64,000 bases of DNA, from positions 124,001 through 188,000 of the forward strand of contig CAVRDK010000004.1 of the NCBI GenBank assembly GCA_963719855.1, written 5' to 3'. The position numbers and the translations under genes are program-made. Positions within the stretch are counted from its first letter, which is position 1, and each line of letters begins with the position of its first letter. The DNA is from CAIQPV01 sp963719855. GTDB taxonomy: Bacteria > Pseudomonadota > Gammaproteobacteria > Burkholderiales > Gallionellaceae. Below the pieces are notes generated by a model that searched no databases, was not told where the DNA came from, and saw nothing but the letters and a program-made list of their open reading frames with translations. Below are positions 17,080 to 25,015 of the stretch, in pieces.

Positions 17080-17328
17080 CAGTAGCGCGCTTCCTGACGC
17101 ATGGTCTCCACGACCGGCGCAGTTATCGGCATAGACGATTGCAGTTTGGCAATGCGCGTCAGGAAGGCAACCTTATCGAATGGCTTCTCAGGAGCCAAGG
17201 TAATTGTACCTGTCGCGGTGATGCTGGCTTCAACGCTGTCGCCCTCTTTCGAGCCCGGCAGCACGAGTGCATTCCATCGGCAAGCGCACGGCCAAACTGT
17301 TGCCCCATTTTGCCACTTGCAACCTCAT
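17079..17328 (-). pseudogene. vapB: VapB-type antitoxin with +1 frameshift
   Basis: From ATG 17328 (AGGAG upstream) the frame reads MRLQVAKWGNSLAVRLPMEC, the AbrB/SpoVT-like DNA-binding start of VapB/MazE antitoxins. It ends early at 17230. The rest of the family pattern, KEGDSVEASITATGTITL and a C-terminal toxin-binding tail to 17079, is in another frame. Total length is 250 nt, one base more than a whole number of codons, with the change near 17240-17265. Overlaps vapC, as in a normal vapBC operon. Confidence 0.75.
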
Positions 17329-17420
17329 CACATTTCTCCTTTACGTATATCCGTGTATATACTATATGACTATGCGCTGTTGATGTCAATCCCCGTCTTC
17401 TTCCAATAGAAGTTAAATTA

Positions 17421-17497
17421 CCCCCGGCACAACCAATGACTTGCTGCGGTTTTTGCAGCTTAGTCAGATGGCTAGTAGCTCCATCAAAGCCGGGGGC
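17421..17497. repeat. G/C hairpin split by a mini-element
   Basis: CCCCCGGC (17421-17428) and GCCGGGGG (17489-17496) are perfect inverse arms, separated only by a mini-element and three As. Without the element the sequence would be an 8-bp stem with an AAA loop, followed by CTTATT. It lies in the 594-nt gene-free stretch between vapB and hpf. Confidence 0.8.
17429..17485 (-). mobile_element. hairpin mini-element, copy 4
   Basis: Reverse orientation: ACAACCAATGACTTGCTGC at the left, and GCAGCTTAGTCAGATGGCTA then GTAGCTCCATC at the right. Its own halves pair around a GGTTTT loop. It occupies the loop of the CCCCCGGC hairpin; in element orientation the preceding bases are CTTT. Confidence 0.75.
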
Positions 17498-17528
17498 TTA
17501 TTAGGTGAGCCCCCTCAAAGGGGCCGAT

Positions 17529-17562
17529 AAAACCGTGAGCCGCCTGAAGGCGGCGGGTTTTT
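17529..17562 (+). terminator. bidirectional-type terminator
   Basis: GCCGCC TGAA GGCGGC (17539-17554) is a strong tetraloop hairpin, with AAAACC on its left and GGGTTTTTT on its right, so it could end transcription from either side. No plus-strand gene precedes it directly; it may close read-through or be part of a repeat. Confidence 0.65.
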
Positions 17563-17565
17563 TAC

Positions 17566-17783
17566 TCCTTCCTCCTTGCAGGAGGAAGGTTGGGATGGGG
17601 GTAGAAATTTTGATTATGCTCATGCTTAGTTTCTACCCCTTCCCTGATGAACTAACTAGCCATTCGACTAAGCTGGCAAACAGCCTTGCATAGCCAACTG
17701 GCTAAGGTTGGCAAACTACGCCAACCAAGTCATTGGCTAACGCCAGCCAAGTCGCTGGTTATCCCCCTGCAAGGGGGAGGGAA
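17566..17783. repeat. long inverted repeat (TTGCAGG / GGGGTAGAA family) with insertion
   Basis: Left arm from 17566 includes CTTGCAGGAGGAAGGTTGGG then GGGGGTAGAAA; right arm GTTTCTACCCCTTCCCT is followed, after a mini-element, by CCCCCTGCAAGGGGGAGGGA. The same arrangement without an insertion is at 34375-34475. It carries no gene. Confidence 0.8.
17646..17762 (+). mobile_element. hairpin mini-element, copy 5 (self-nested, 117 nt)
   Basis: Outer arms TAGCCATTCGACTAAGCTGG and CCAGCCAAGTCGCTGGTTAT enclose a second, related pair: TAGCCAACTGGCTAAGGTTG and CAACCAAGTCATTGGCTA. It is thus like one element inside the loop of another. Removing 17646-17762 exactly restores TTCCCTCCCCCT, GCA, AGGGGGAGGGAA, a perfect 12-bp palindrome. 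It follows CCCT. Confidence 0.8.
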
Positions 17784-17922
17784 TGATGTTGCTGAATTTT
17801 AACGTTGCTTTTTAATGACCGCCGGAACGGTCAAACTTAACTGAGTCCCTCGGCATAGCCGGGGGTTTACCTAACTGAATTATCCAGAACGGCAGTGCAC
17901 GCTATCGAAAAACAGACCAGCA

Positions 17923-18291
17923 TCATGCTTCAAGAACATCGCCCAATTCATCCGCGCGCTTCGGTTGGTAAGTCTTGACGTTGCTACGGATTTTGCGGGC
18001 GTGATCCTCAAGCATGCGCTTGGCGGCATCGAAGGCATCGCGCAATGCCACATAGACATCTTCGTGATGGTCGCGGTCAATCACAATTTCATCGCCCGGC
18101 ACGCCGATGTCGATACGCACATTGAACTGCCTGCCTTGATGATGGTGCTTGTGCGGCATATCAACTACCACACGACAGGACATTATCCGGTCGTAGAACT
18201 TATCGAGTTTGTTTGCCTTGTCGCGGATGTGCGCTTCAAGCGCTGCTGAATGCTCGACATCGCGGATGGTGATTTGTAAAGGTGTTTGCAT
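17923..18291 (-). CDS. hpf: ribosome hibernation promoting factor (HPF/RaiA family)
   Basis: 122 residues: MQTPLQITIRDVEHSAALEA with HIRDKANKLDKF next, and CRVVVDMPHKHHHQGRQFNVRIDI, the beta-alpha-beta-beta-beta-alpha fold of the short HPF/RaiA proteins that bind the 30S subunit and silence ribosomes in stress or stationary phase. A basic C-terminal tail KIRSNVKTYQPKR follows, without the long-HPF dimerisation domain. It is the last gene of a minus-strand series of stress genes rather than next to rpoN, where hpf often lies. Confidence 0.88.
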   Translation of the reverse strand: MQTPLQITIRDVEHSAALEAHIRDKANKLDKFYDRIMSCRVVVDMPHKHHHQGRQFNVRIDIGVPGDEIVIDRDHHEDVYVALRDAFDAAKRMLEDHARKIRSNVKTYQPKRADELGDVLEA

Positions 18292-18319
18292 GGTTTTCTC
18301 CTTAATATTTGTGGTCTAA

Positions 18320-18770
18320 CTATCGGCGGCTCACAGCTTCTTTTTTCTGTTCGTGCGTCACCAGCTTGGCGAGCGAGAATATTTCTTCCGACAGCAGTTC
18401 CAACAAATCGTCCAGGGCAAGGATACCCACCAAGCCATCATTCATATCCACCACCGGCAGGCGGCGTACCCCCTTGGCCTGCATATACTGGATAGCCTCG
18501 TATACTCCCATGTTTTCTTTCACCGTCACCAATTCCGCGCCCATGATGTCGCCCACTGTAATGACTCTGTAATCGAGTTCTGGAGCAATTATTTCCACCA
18601 CCAAATCACGGTCAGTGACAATACCTACAGGAATCCTTGCGCCATTATTTTCTTCGATGACCACTATGTCGCCAACATGATGTTGGCGCATGAGCTTGGC
18701 CGCTTCCAGAAACAGTAACGTCGCGCTTCGCAATAATCACATCCCGGTTACAAATTTCACTGATAGGCAT
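18320..18770 (-). pseudogene. two-CBS-domain protein with +1 frameshift
   Basis: From ATG 18770 (GGAGG upstream) the frame begins MPISEICNRDVIIAKRDVTV, then shifts near 18711: an extra base in GTTTCTGGAAGCGG breaks the run into EAAKLMRQHHVGDI. The rest (to 18320) reads two CBS domains, GARIPVGIVTDRDLVVEI and YMQAKGVRRLPVVDMNDGLVGILALDDLL. The total of 451 nt is one more than a multiple of three. CBS pairs sense adenosine nucleotides; this stand-alone type is common in bacteria. A shorter tandem relative lies just upstream. Confidence 0.78.
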
Positions 18771-18817
18771 AATGTCCTCCATTCGTTAACTTAAATTAAC
18801 ATGCTGGCAACCCGGCA

Positions 18818-19063
18818 CTAAATTGCATGCAAGTCGATAATGTCGCCCACCGTGATGACCATGTAATCCAATTCCGGTGCCATGATTTCCACCACGAGAT
18901 CGCGTTCGGTGATGACCCCCACCGGAATCCGTGCCCCGTCGCGTTCCTCGACGACCAGAACATCAGCGACGCGATGCTGACGCATAAGCTTGGCCGCTTC
19001 AAAGGCAGTATCGTCGCGCTGCATAACGACGGTTTCGCAGTCGCATATTTCTCTTGTAGCCAT
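18818..19063 (-). CDS. truncated single-CBS protein (tandem copy)
   Basis: 81 residues from MATREICDCETVVMQRDDTA through FEAAKLMRQHRVADVLVVEE to DYMVITVGDIIDLHAI. It is about 65 percent identical in the shared part to the next gene's N-terminal half, but stops where the second CBS domain should begin. GGAGG lies before the ATG at 19063; a longer frame to 19126 lacks that signal. Likely a tandem duplication with loss of the second half; whether half a CBS pair is functional is unclear. Confidence 0.6.
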   Translation of the reverse strand: MATREICDCETVVMQRDDTAFEAAKLMRQHRVADVLVVEERDGARIPVGVITERDLVVEIMAPELDYMVITVGDIIDLHAI

Positions 19064-19125
19064 GGCGTCCTCCTTTTTGCCTACATAATTCGTAATTGAA
19101 TCAGCCCGCCCATCCTGCCCGGTCA

Positions 19126-19479
19126 CTAATCTTTATGTAGTGCCTGAAAATGCTTTTTCTCTTCCAAAAATCCTTTCTGGTCAACGTTCTGAAAGCCATA
19201 ATAGACAGCGTTCAAGTAGCTTACGACATCTGCGATTTCATCTTCTGTCCAGTTCAGTCCGATGCTGACTTGCCAGCGACGCACTTGAAATTTCAGGCTA
19301 TCCATATCTGTGACCAGCCTCTTCTCACGCCAGTGAATTTCTGATGTGTGGCATGCTGCGCAGTTTGTCGAATAAAGCAACTCGCCCCGTGTTTCGATGG
19401 GATTCTGTTGGGCGTGCGCCAAGGTAAACATGCCGCAGAATATGCTCAATGCAAAAGCCAGTTGCTTTGATCCAGTCAC
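19126..19479 (-). CDS. periplasmic class I cytochrome c
   Basis: A 117-residue exported protein: signal peptide VTGSKQLAFALSIFCGMF with TLAHA cleavage, then GELLYSTNCAACHTSEIHWR with one CxxCH haem site (CAACH). No clear axial methionine in the usual C-terminal position is obvious (a Met lies in VTDMDSLKF). The GTG at 19479 is chosen for the signal peptide and a GAGGT site; in-frame ATGs at 19512 and 19563 would add a non-signal leader. A small electron carrier, perhaps for a terminal oxidase or peroxidase; partner unknown. Confidence 0.8.
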   Translation of the reverse strand: MTGSKQLAFALSIFCGMFTLAHAQQNPIETRGELLYSTNCAACHTSEIHWREKRLVTDMDSLKFQVRRWQVSIGLNWTEDEIADVVSYLNAVYYGFQNVDQKGFLEEKKHFQALHKD

Positions 19480-19608
19480 GAAGTTGACCTCACAGTCTTG
19501 AATGGGGTGCATGGTCGCCTGGTTGATGGGAAAACCGGCTATCTCGCACATGGCAACGATCATCCTTCGTAACGTTTTATGACTGGATTTGTAAATATCA
19601 CCCCTGAA

Positions 19609-20124
19609 TTATTGCCCTGAAGGCGGCGGAGGTGGTGGGGGATAGTAAGATGGCGCTGGTGCAGGTGGTGCAGGCGGTTGAGAGTAAATTACTCTGGGCT
19701 GATAGTAGCCACCCTGAGGGAGCTGGTTTTCTTTGGCGTACATGCATTGCTCATACGCGATATCGTACCGACGCTGAGCCTCACGCCCACTATACTGAGC
19801 TTCACCTGAGCCAATTGCAGCACCACCAAACATTCCGACGGCAGCGCCCGACCCGGCGCCTTGGTGCCCACCTCCAAGAGCTCCGGCCGCCGCCCCTATT
19901 GCCGTACCCACTGCAATACTTTTTACTTCCGCATCTGTTGCAGATTGGCTGGCCGATGTTCCGATCGAATTTTGTGCAAATTGCCTGCACACATTATCTT
20001 CGGCATTAAATTGTTCAAATGATTTACCCGGTGCCGGCATCACCGCAACACTGGGGCCATTCGGAATACTTGCACATCCCGCAAGAACCCCCAAGAACGC
20101 TACCGAAAAAATAGAATGTCTCAT
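19609..20124 (-). CDS. glycine-zipper lipoprotein
   Basis: 171 residues. MRHSIFSVAFLGVLAGCASI has a lipobox (LAGC), so the protein is probably anchored in the outer membrane. The middle, VGTAIGAAAGALGGGHQGAG followed by SGAAVGMFGGAAIG, is a glycine-zipper (YMGG-like) membrane-spanning segment, followed by YDIAYEQCMYAKEN. The tail is rich in Pro and Tyr (PPAPPAPAPSYYPPPP). Such proteins are widespread and of unknown role, often envelope-stress linked. Start ATG 20124 is taken for the lipoprotein signal. Confidence 0.75.
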   Translation of the reverse strand: MRHSIFSVAFLGVLAGCASIPNGPSVAVMPAPGKSFEQFNAEDNVCRQFAQNSIGTSASQSATDAEVKSIAVGTAIGAAAGALGGGHQGAGSGAAVGMFGGAAIGSGEAQYSGREAQRRYDIAYEQCMYAKENQLPQGGYYQPRVIYSQPPAPPAPAPSYYPPPPPPPSGQ

Positions 20125-20213
20125 GACTTCATCCCCCAACAGTTGTTAAGCAAAAAGCAGATGCGTATATGACACGTACCCTGTCTGATCTACTCAAGTT
20201 ATGCATGACAATC

Positions 20214-20660
20214 CTAATGTGGTGCAGCTTGAGGAGGTTGGGCCGGCACTGACTTCCACCCTTCCGGACAACTTGGCACATACGGGTAATAACCTTTTGC
20301 CGAATTACAGTAATACCAGGACTGTGCCGGCTGCTGAGCCGGAGCCGGAGCCGGTGGCGCTACCATCACGGGAGGCTGCTGATTTATTACCATGACTGGC
20401 GGCGTGTAGGGATCGGGATATGGGTAAACTGGCGAAGGGTAGAAATACCATATACCAGCAGCAACCCACCAATATCCACGCCGTCCATCATGACGGCCAT
20501 GAAACCAATAACCTCCTCGCCAAATTTCCAGATCACGCTCACCAAACCTGTGAATTTCACGGCCCTCCCAATGTCTTCCTTCCCTATGTTCTGCAAGTGC
20601 TGGCAACGAAGCTACCATCAAGGTACCGACCACTATTCTTGCAATAATTTTTCTCATCAT
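20214..20660 (-). CDS. secreted Tyr/Trp/Pro-rich protein of unknown function
   Basis: 148 residues with a signal peptide (MMRKIIARIVVGTLMVASLP, ALAEH). Then EIHRFGERDLEIWRGGYWFH, GRRGYWWVAAGIWYFYPSPV and a Pro-rich stretch follow. The end is WYYCNSAKGYYPYVPSCPEG then W, with two cysteines likely disulfide-bonded. That ending is common in proteobacterial periplasmic proteins without assigned function. It starts 7 nt after the Hsp20 stop at 20668 (AAGGA before the ATG), so it is co-transcribed with the heat-shock genes. Confidence 0.65.
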   Translation of the reverse strand: MMRKIIARIVVGTLMVASLPALAEHREGRHWEGREIHRFGERDLEIWRGGYWFHGRHDGRRGYWWVAAGIWYFYPSPVYPYPDPYTPPVMVINQQPPVMVAPPAPAPAQQPAQSWYYCNSAKGYYPYVPSCPEGWKSVPAQPPQAAPH

Positions 20661-20667
20661 GCATTCC

Positions 20668-21126
20668 TTATGAAATAGGAATCTCCTTGCGGGCATATCC
20701 AGGCTTCTTGGGTAACGTGAGTTCGAGTACGCCGTTGTTATATTTGGCCTGCACCCGATCCTGATCGACCTCGTCAGCCAGAGTGAAACTGCGTGATGCC
20801 ATGCCGTAGCTGCGCTCGGAACGAACAATCCGCTCACCTTCTTTTACCTCCTTTTCCTGTTTGACTTCTGCGCTGATGGAAACACGGTTTCCGTCGACGG
20901 TTACATGGATATCATCCTTGCTGACTCCGGGAATTTCAGCGTTGATCAGATACTTTCCATCTGCCTCCTTCACATCCATTCTGATCTGCGGCTCGGTTAC
21001 CATTTCATCGCGAAGCTGCGAAAACGGGCGCATCATGAATCTGTTAAACATATCGTCGACATCCAGAAAAGGGTCGAAACGTGTGAGTTCGCTGCCGAGT
21101 GGATTAAAGCGAGTAATTCCGTTCAT
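20668..21126 (-). CDS. small heat-shock protein Hsp20
   Basis: 152 residues of alpha-crystallin type: the domain runs from about 45 to 140, with DVKEADGKYLINAEIPGVSK, then IHVTVDGNRVSISAE and the signature YNNGVLELTLPKK near the end, plus the short IPIS tail that plugs into neighbours in the oligomer. It is an ATP-independent chaperone that holds unfolding proteins. It follows a cold-shock gene and another Hsp20 on the same strand. Confidence 0.92.
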   Translation of the reverse strand: MNGITRFNPLGSELTRFDPFLDVDDMFNRFMMRPFSQLRDEMVTEPQIRMDVKEADGKYLINAEIPGVSKDDIHVTVDGNRVSISAEVKQEKEVKEGERIVRSERSYGMASRSFTLADEVDQDRVQAKYNNGVLELTLPKKPGYARKEIPIS

Positions 21127-21212
21127 GTCGTTCTCCTTGGTGATGTGGATAATAGTGATGATCGAAACGTCAATAAATGACGGTGAATTTTTTACAACTC
21201 AACAACAACCGA

Positions 21213-21416
21213 TCAAGGGTTCTGGATGTTGGAGGCCTGCTTGCCCTTGGCGCCTTGCGTCACGTCAAAGCTCACCTTTTGGCCTTCTTTGAGCGACTTG
21301 AACCCGCTCATGTTGATTGCGGAAAAGTGCGCGAACAAATCTTCGCTGCCATCATCCGGTGTAATGAAACCAAAACCCTTCGCGTCGTTAAACCATTTAA
21401 CTGTACCGATTGCCAT
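21213..21416 (-). CDS. cold-shock-domain protein (CspA family)
   Basis: 67 residues, the normal size. MAIGTVKWFNDAKGFGFITP carries RNP1 (KGFGFI), and DLFAHFSAI carries RNP2. Binds single-stranded RNA or DNA and acts as an RNA chaperone or antiterminator. The gene sits between two Hsp20 genes; the 5' leader to the upstream gene is only about 55 nt, too short for a long CspA-type thermosensor, so expression may come from the upstream promoter. Confidence 0.95.
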   Translation of the reverse strand: MAIGTVKWFNDAKGFGFITPDDGSEDLFAHFSAINMSGFKSLKEGQKVSFDVTQGAKGKQASNIQNP

Positions 21417-21471
21417 GTTATTTCTTCCTTATCTCAAAAATGGGGAAAATTCCCCGGTCTGATTGCGCTTG

Positions 21472-21909
21472 TCAGGTCACCGAGACTTCAATTGTCTTGG
21501 GCTTTGCCTTCTCAGACTTGCCCAGAGTGACGTTGAGCATGCCGTCCTTGAACTCGGCCTTCACGGCATTTTCTGGCACATTAAAACTTCGTGCAAAACT
21601 GCCGTAACAACGCTCGATGCGGTGGAATTTTTTACCTTTTTCTTCTTTCTCCATTTTGCGTTCACCCTGGATGGTGAGCATGCCGTTCTGGAGAATGACC
21701 TTGACATCCTCTTTCTTAACATCCGGAATTTCTGCCTTGATCAGGTACGCCTTGCCCGTTTCGCTTATATCAACGGAAGGTGCCCAGTCAGCCACGTCCA
21801 ACATCTTAGTATCTGATTCAGCGCGTGCCGGAGTCCGCCTGAAGATACGATTCAAGCGGTTGGCGACATCTTCCAACTCCATGGCGGGATTCCATTTAAT
21901 CAAATTCAT
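21472..21909 (-). CDS. small heat-shock protein Hsp20 (second)
   Basis: 145 residues. MNLIKWNPAMELEDVANRLN is followed by the alpha-crystallin domain: WAPSVDISETGKAYLIKAEI, KVILQNGMLTIQGERK, ERCYGSFARSFNVPE and FKDGMLNVTLGKSE. About one third identical to the Hsp20 at 20668, so an old paralogue, not a recent copy. ATG 21909 follows GGAG and is preferred to a TTG at 21924. It begins 12 nt after the SAP-like gene's stop. Confidence 0.92.
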   Translation of the reverse strand: MNLIKWNPAMELEDVANRLNRIFRRTPARAESDTKMLDVADWAPSVDISETGKAYLIKAEIPDVKKEDVKVILQNGMLTIQGERKMEKEEKGKKFHRIERCYGSFARSFNVPENAVKAEFKDGMLNVTLGKSEKAKPKTIEVSVT

Positions 21910-21920
21910 GATATTTCTCC

Positions 21921-22112
21921 TCAATGGGCTGCGGCAAAACAGTCCTTACGCCAACAGCAATCAGCCTGGTCGCATTCGCCATTGTAGGCAGTGGCAAAAC
22001 AATCGAAGTTACCCTCCACAGCCTGGATCGTTTTAATCAATTCTGTCTTGGAGAGTTTTCCGGGTTTGATACTGGTGGATTTGGCAATTTCGCGTACTTC
22101 TTCAATTTTCAT
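21921..22112 (-). CDS. small SAP/Rho-N-like protein
   Basis: 63 residues. MKIEEVREIAKSTSIKPGKL then SKTELIKTIQ is a helix-extended-helix like the SAP or Rho N-terminal fold, which binds nucleic acid. The C-terminal part has four or five cysteines (DCFATAYNGECDQADCCWRK then DC), a pattern that could hold a metal. First gene of the Hsp20-Csp-Hsp20 run. Function unknown. Confidence 0.7.
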   Translation of the reverse strand: MKIEEVREIAKSTSIKPGKLSKTELIKTIQAVEGNFDCFATAYNGECDQADCCWRKDCFAAAH

Positions 22113-22223
22113 TGATGCCCCCTGATTCAGTTAACCTGCGAATTTAATATCTAACCGCCACGCCAATACGGAACCGACGCTTCAGCCTGCAATATCGTTA
22201 CGATCTGACTAACTCTGTGCCGA

Positions 22224-22406
22224 CTACTTATGTACTGCGCTGTATGAAGAACTCTTTGGATCAACAAACTCGCCGCACTTGACCTCATGGTCTGGTTTGT
22301 TCAGATGCTTCATATCGTTAGTCAGCGTGTCTACCTGCATACCTCGCCCCGACATTTCCATCAGCGCATGATCCAACTCCTCGGGTTGTGTGAGATTCTG
22401 GCTCAT
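22224..22406 (-). CDS. small hypothetical protein
   Basis: 60 residues, MSQNLTQPEELDHALMEMSG then RGMQVDTLTNDMKHLNKPDH. Soluble, acidic, no recognised domain. Kept because of a GGAG site before the ATG, a TTGACA about 30 nt upstream and its place at the head of a compact same-strand run. May be a stress-related small protein or a false call. Confidence 0.4.
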   Translation of the reverse strand: MSQNLTQPEELDHALMEMSGRGMQVDTLTNDMKHLNKPDHEVKCGEFVDPKSSSYSAVHK

Positions 22407-22703
22407 AACATTACTGGCTCCTGTACTCCGTTTGTCAAAGTAACTTTGATATTTGCTGCTAGATTATTTTGACTGTGCAATTGTTTTTAGAACATAGGTG
22501 TTTTTCCTGATAAGTGGTCAGTAAATCCAGAAATGCCACATCAGTGTTTGTCCTATGCCATCAGCCCAACGACCACGTCAGACGATTATTTTTAAATATA
22601 AAGTAATGCCATTAGGTTGGTAATACCTTAATCCGGGTATTTTGATTTTGTATTTGCAGCTATAACATGCATACTCTGGCGGCGACCATGAAGGAGTCTC
22701 AAC

Positions 22704-23075
22704 ATGTCCAAGAAAGTGGCAATCGTACTCGCGCTCATCATGCTGGTCATCGTCGCTTGGGGGTTGCTTTTTGAGGCGGGGTCAACAAGAATCATCATCA
22801 ACGGTCAGGAACTCACCGGGCCTCTCAAGGACACAATCGGAGTGGCGGGACTCATCGTTGGCCTGATAGCTCTGTTCTGCGCGGCGATCTTCCTACTCTT
22901 TGTGTTTGCTGGAATCGGCGTTTTTATCTTGGGTGGCGTGATAGTCGCCGGACTCATCTTGGCGGGATTCGCGTTTCCGTTCCTGCTTGTTCTTCTCCTG
23001 CCATTGGCCGTTGTTTGGTTGTTCATTGCGATCACCCGGAGTACTGATAGGTATCCTCCTCGACGAAACCGGTGA
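22704..23075 (+). CDS. small multi-pass membrane protein, unknown function
   Basis: 123 residues with four hydrophobic segments: MSKKVAIVLALIMLVIVAWG, then GVAGLIVGLIALFCAAIFLL, FAGIGVFILGGVIVAGLILA and FPFLLVLLLPLAVVWLFIAI. A short polar loop with IIINGQELTGPLKDT lies between the first two. AAGGAGT lies 8 nt before the ATG. It is the only plus-strand gene between the stress cluster and a FapA-like gene; the roughly 300 nt before it (22407-22703) hold no further gene that can be supported. Confidence 0.6.
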   Translation: MSKKVAIVLALIMLVIVAWGLLFEAGSTRIIINGQELTGPLKDTIGVAGLIVGLIALFCAAIFLLFVFAGIGVFILGGVIVAGLILAGFAFPFLLVLLLPLAVVWLFIAITRSTDRYPPRRNR

Positions 23076-23273
23076 TCGTGGTCAAAACGAAACGATAATT
23101 GGGATGGAGGCACTTAACCAGCGCCTCGAATAATGCTGGAACTGTAGCGATGAATATTTAGAGTCGCTTGTGGTATCGAGATGAACTTTGATCCTTGCAA
23201 TAGTATTCCTGAAGTGCCATTGGCGCTTTTCTAACAGGTCAACACCTACTCAGTTTGGCGTGAGGTCGGATAA

Positions 23274-24698
23274 TTAGTCAAAAACCAGTTCATCTTCATC
23301 ACTTATACGAAAAATCCCGCCTTGCCTGTCTTGTGTCGTCTCGTAATGTTTTAAGCCAATACGTATTTCGGTGCCTCCGAAAACATTTTTTTCCACTACC
23401 ACCTGCGCTCCTTTGGCGAGATCGATTTCTTTACTTATTTCCATTGCATCTTCCCGGTGTGCTTCAATTTCAGCAAAGAGGATTACGCGCGTCGCCTCTG
23501 CCGATTTGACCGCTTCCGGCGGTATTCGACCAGGACTCAAGCGAGCCATATCGAGCAGCTTGAGAATGCTGGCAAACCTTTCTTCTAAAGCCTCACGATC
23601 TTTGTTGCAACTGCGGAGGCGTTCATGCAATATTTTATCTGCCCCCGCGATTACAATTGTCCGTGGGCGAGCAGAGGAGCCGATATTTTGGGCCTTGACA
23701 AGCATCGTGGCTCGGGCGATCCCGCCAATGATATCGCCCTTACTGCTACCCTTATCGCCGACGATAATTTGATGCACCGCAGTCAGTTCGCTTTGCATGG
23801 CTACGTCGTGGATAAAAATGCCGTTCCCGGCAAAAATATGGGCATTTTGTACAAACTGGGCTGTGCATGACCCCTCGCATTTGATTGCGGCGTGGAACTT
23901 TTTGTCCGGACTGTCGTGCAGCTCTGAACTTCCTATAATGCCGCCTTTTACGATAATATCGCCACCCGCTTCCAGCATGGCGTTTTCAACCGTGCCATCG
24001 ACATGAATATCGCCGGTGGCTTTGATGGACATGCCAGTCTGAACATCACCGGATACGTGTACCGTTCCTTCATAGGAGATGTTGCCGGTATGAAGGTCTA
24101 CGTTCTTAACGGCATAGACCGACTCCACCGACACCCCATCTTTTGATACAACAGGAGAGCCGGTAATTGTGGCAATCAGCAAAGTTGGATCGTTAGCATC
24201 AAGAATGGCTCCATCCAGTTTTGTGGTAAATGAGACTTTTTTTCCGGGTTTGGCGGGAATGGCCTTCCCGGTTACGGTTTGCCCAGGTTCGCCGACAGTC
24301 GGTAAAATAAGCTGCATCAGTTTATCCCCAGCGTGAACAGTAACAATTTCGCCAAGATCACGGAAGTCGGCCAATCCATGTTCATCAAGGTGGGGGCTTC
24401 TTTTTTTCGCGCAGGGAACGAGGGTTTCAAATTTTCCGTCTGTTCCGGGCACAGGCGGTTTGCCGCTGGCGATCAGTATGTTGTCCCCTCCCTCAAGGAG
24501 AGCTTTGCCGATGGCTTCAAGATCAAGTGGTACGGCGATTCCCTTAACTTTAGCTTCTTGCAGGATGCTTTGCATTTGAACCGGAGTACCACCGACTGGC
24601 AGTGTGCAGCTTAGATACGAGGCCATAAGATTGGCGTCGATGCGGATAGAAAACTTGCCGTCAGAAATGGCTTCGCTTGGTTGGACAGAATTTTCCAT
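23274..24698 (-). CDS. FapA-family (DUF342) polymerisation-like protein
   Basis: 474 residues of DUF342/FapA type: the middle is a beta-helix-like repeat with glycines, VKNVDLHTGNISYEGTVHVS, then GDVQTGMSIKATGDIHVDGT and VENAMLEAGGDIIVKGGIIG. After this, a coiled-coil segment (DKILHERLRSCNKDREALEE) and a beta-rich tail. Related proteins are found near flagellar and signalling genes; a role in morphology or flagella is possible, but not shown here. It stands alone, with a 180-nt non-coding stretch downstream. Confidence 0.8.
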   Translation of the reverse strand: MENSVQPSEAISDGKFSIRIDANLMASYLSCTLPVGGTPVQMQSILQEAKVKGIAVPLDLEAIGKALLEGGDNILIASGKPPVPGTDGKFETLVPCAKKRSPHLDEHGLADFRDLGEIVTVHAGDKLMQLILPTVGEPGQTVTGKAIPAKPGKKVSFTTKLDGAILDANDPTLLIATITGSPVVSKDGVSVESVYAVKNVDLHTGNISYEGTVHVSGDVQTGMSIKATGDIHVDGTVENAMLEAGGDIIVKGGIIGSSELHDSPDKKFHAAIKCEGSCTAQFVQNAHIFAGNGIFIHDVAMQSELTAVHQIIVGDKGSSKGDIIGGIARATMLVKAQNIGSSARPRTIVIAGADKILHERLRSCNKDREALEERFASILKLLDMARLSPGRIPPEAVKSAEATRVILFAEIEAHREDAMEISKEIDLAKGAQVVVEKNVFGGTEIRIGLKHYETTQDRQGGIFRISDEDELVFD

Positions 24699-24949
24699 TT
24701 CTTAATTCTCCATTGCTTGGGTGGAAGCATTATGATTAATACTAATTAATCAACTGCAAAATCAGCGAGGTACGTAGACTGCACCTTTTTCAACCCAAGG
24801 TCAATATGCCGGATTATCTAGGTAATCTTTTTGAGCCTATGCCATTGCTGTGAGTGCCGTGATCTTCCCCCTTTGATAGGACTGTCGGGATTAATACCGC
24901 CAATTATGGCGGTATCGCAAGGGAATAACCGGGAATGTCCAGGCAAAGA

Positions 24950-24982
24950 AAAACCCGCAATTCATTGATGAATGCGGGTTTT
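24950..24982 (-). terminator. terminator after htpG
   Basis: AAACCCGCA (24951-24959) pairs with TGCGGGTTT (24973-24981); on the minus strand the hairpin ends in TTTTTCTTT. It lies 35 nt after the htpG stop. The rest of the 317-nt gap to the FapA-like gene shows nothing I can assign. Confidence 0.85.
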
Positions 24983-25015
24983 ATTGACTACTCAGGAATG
25001 CTTAAAACTGTTTTA

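Noticed and set aside
17845..17868. CCCTCGGCATAGCCGGGG as a terminator for hpf
   Set aside because: On the minus strand no T-run follows the stem, so I could not support it as a terminator.
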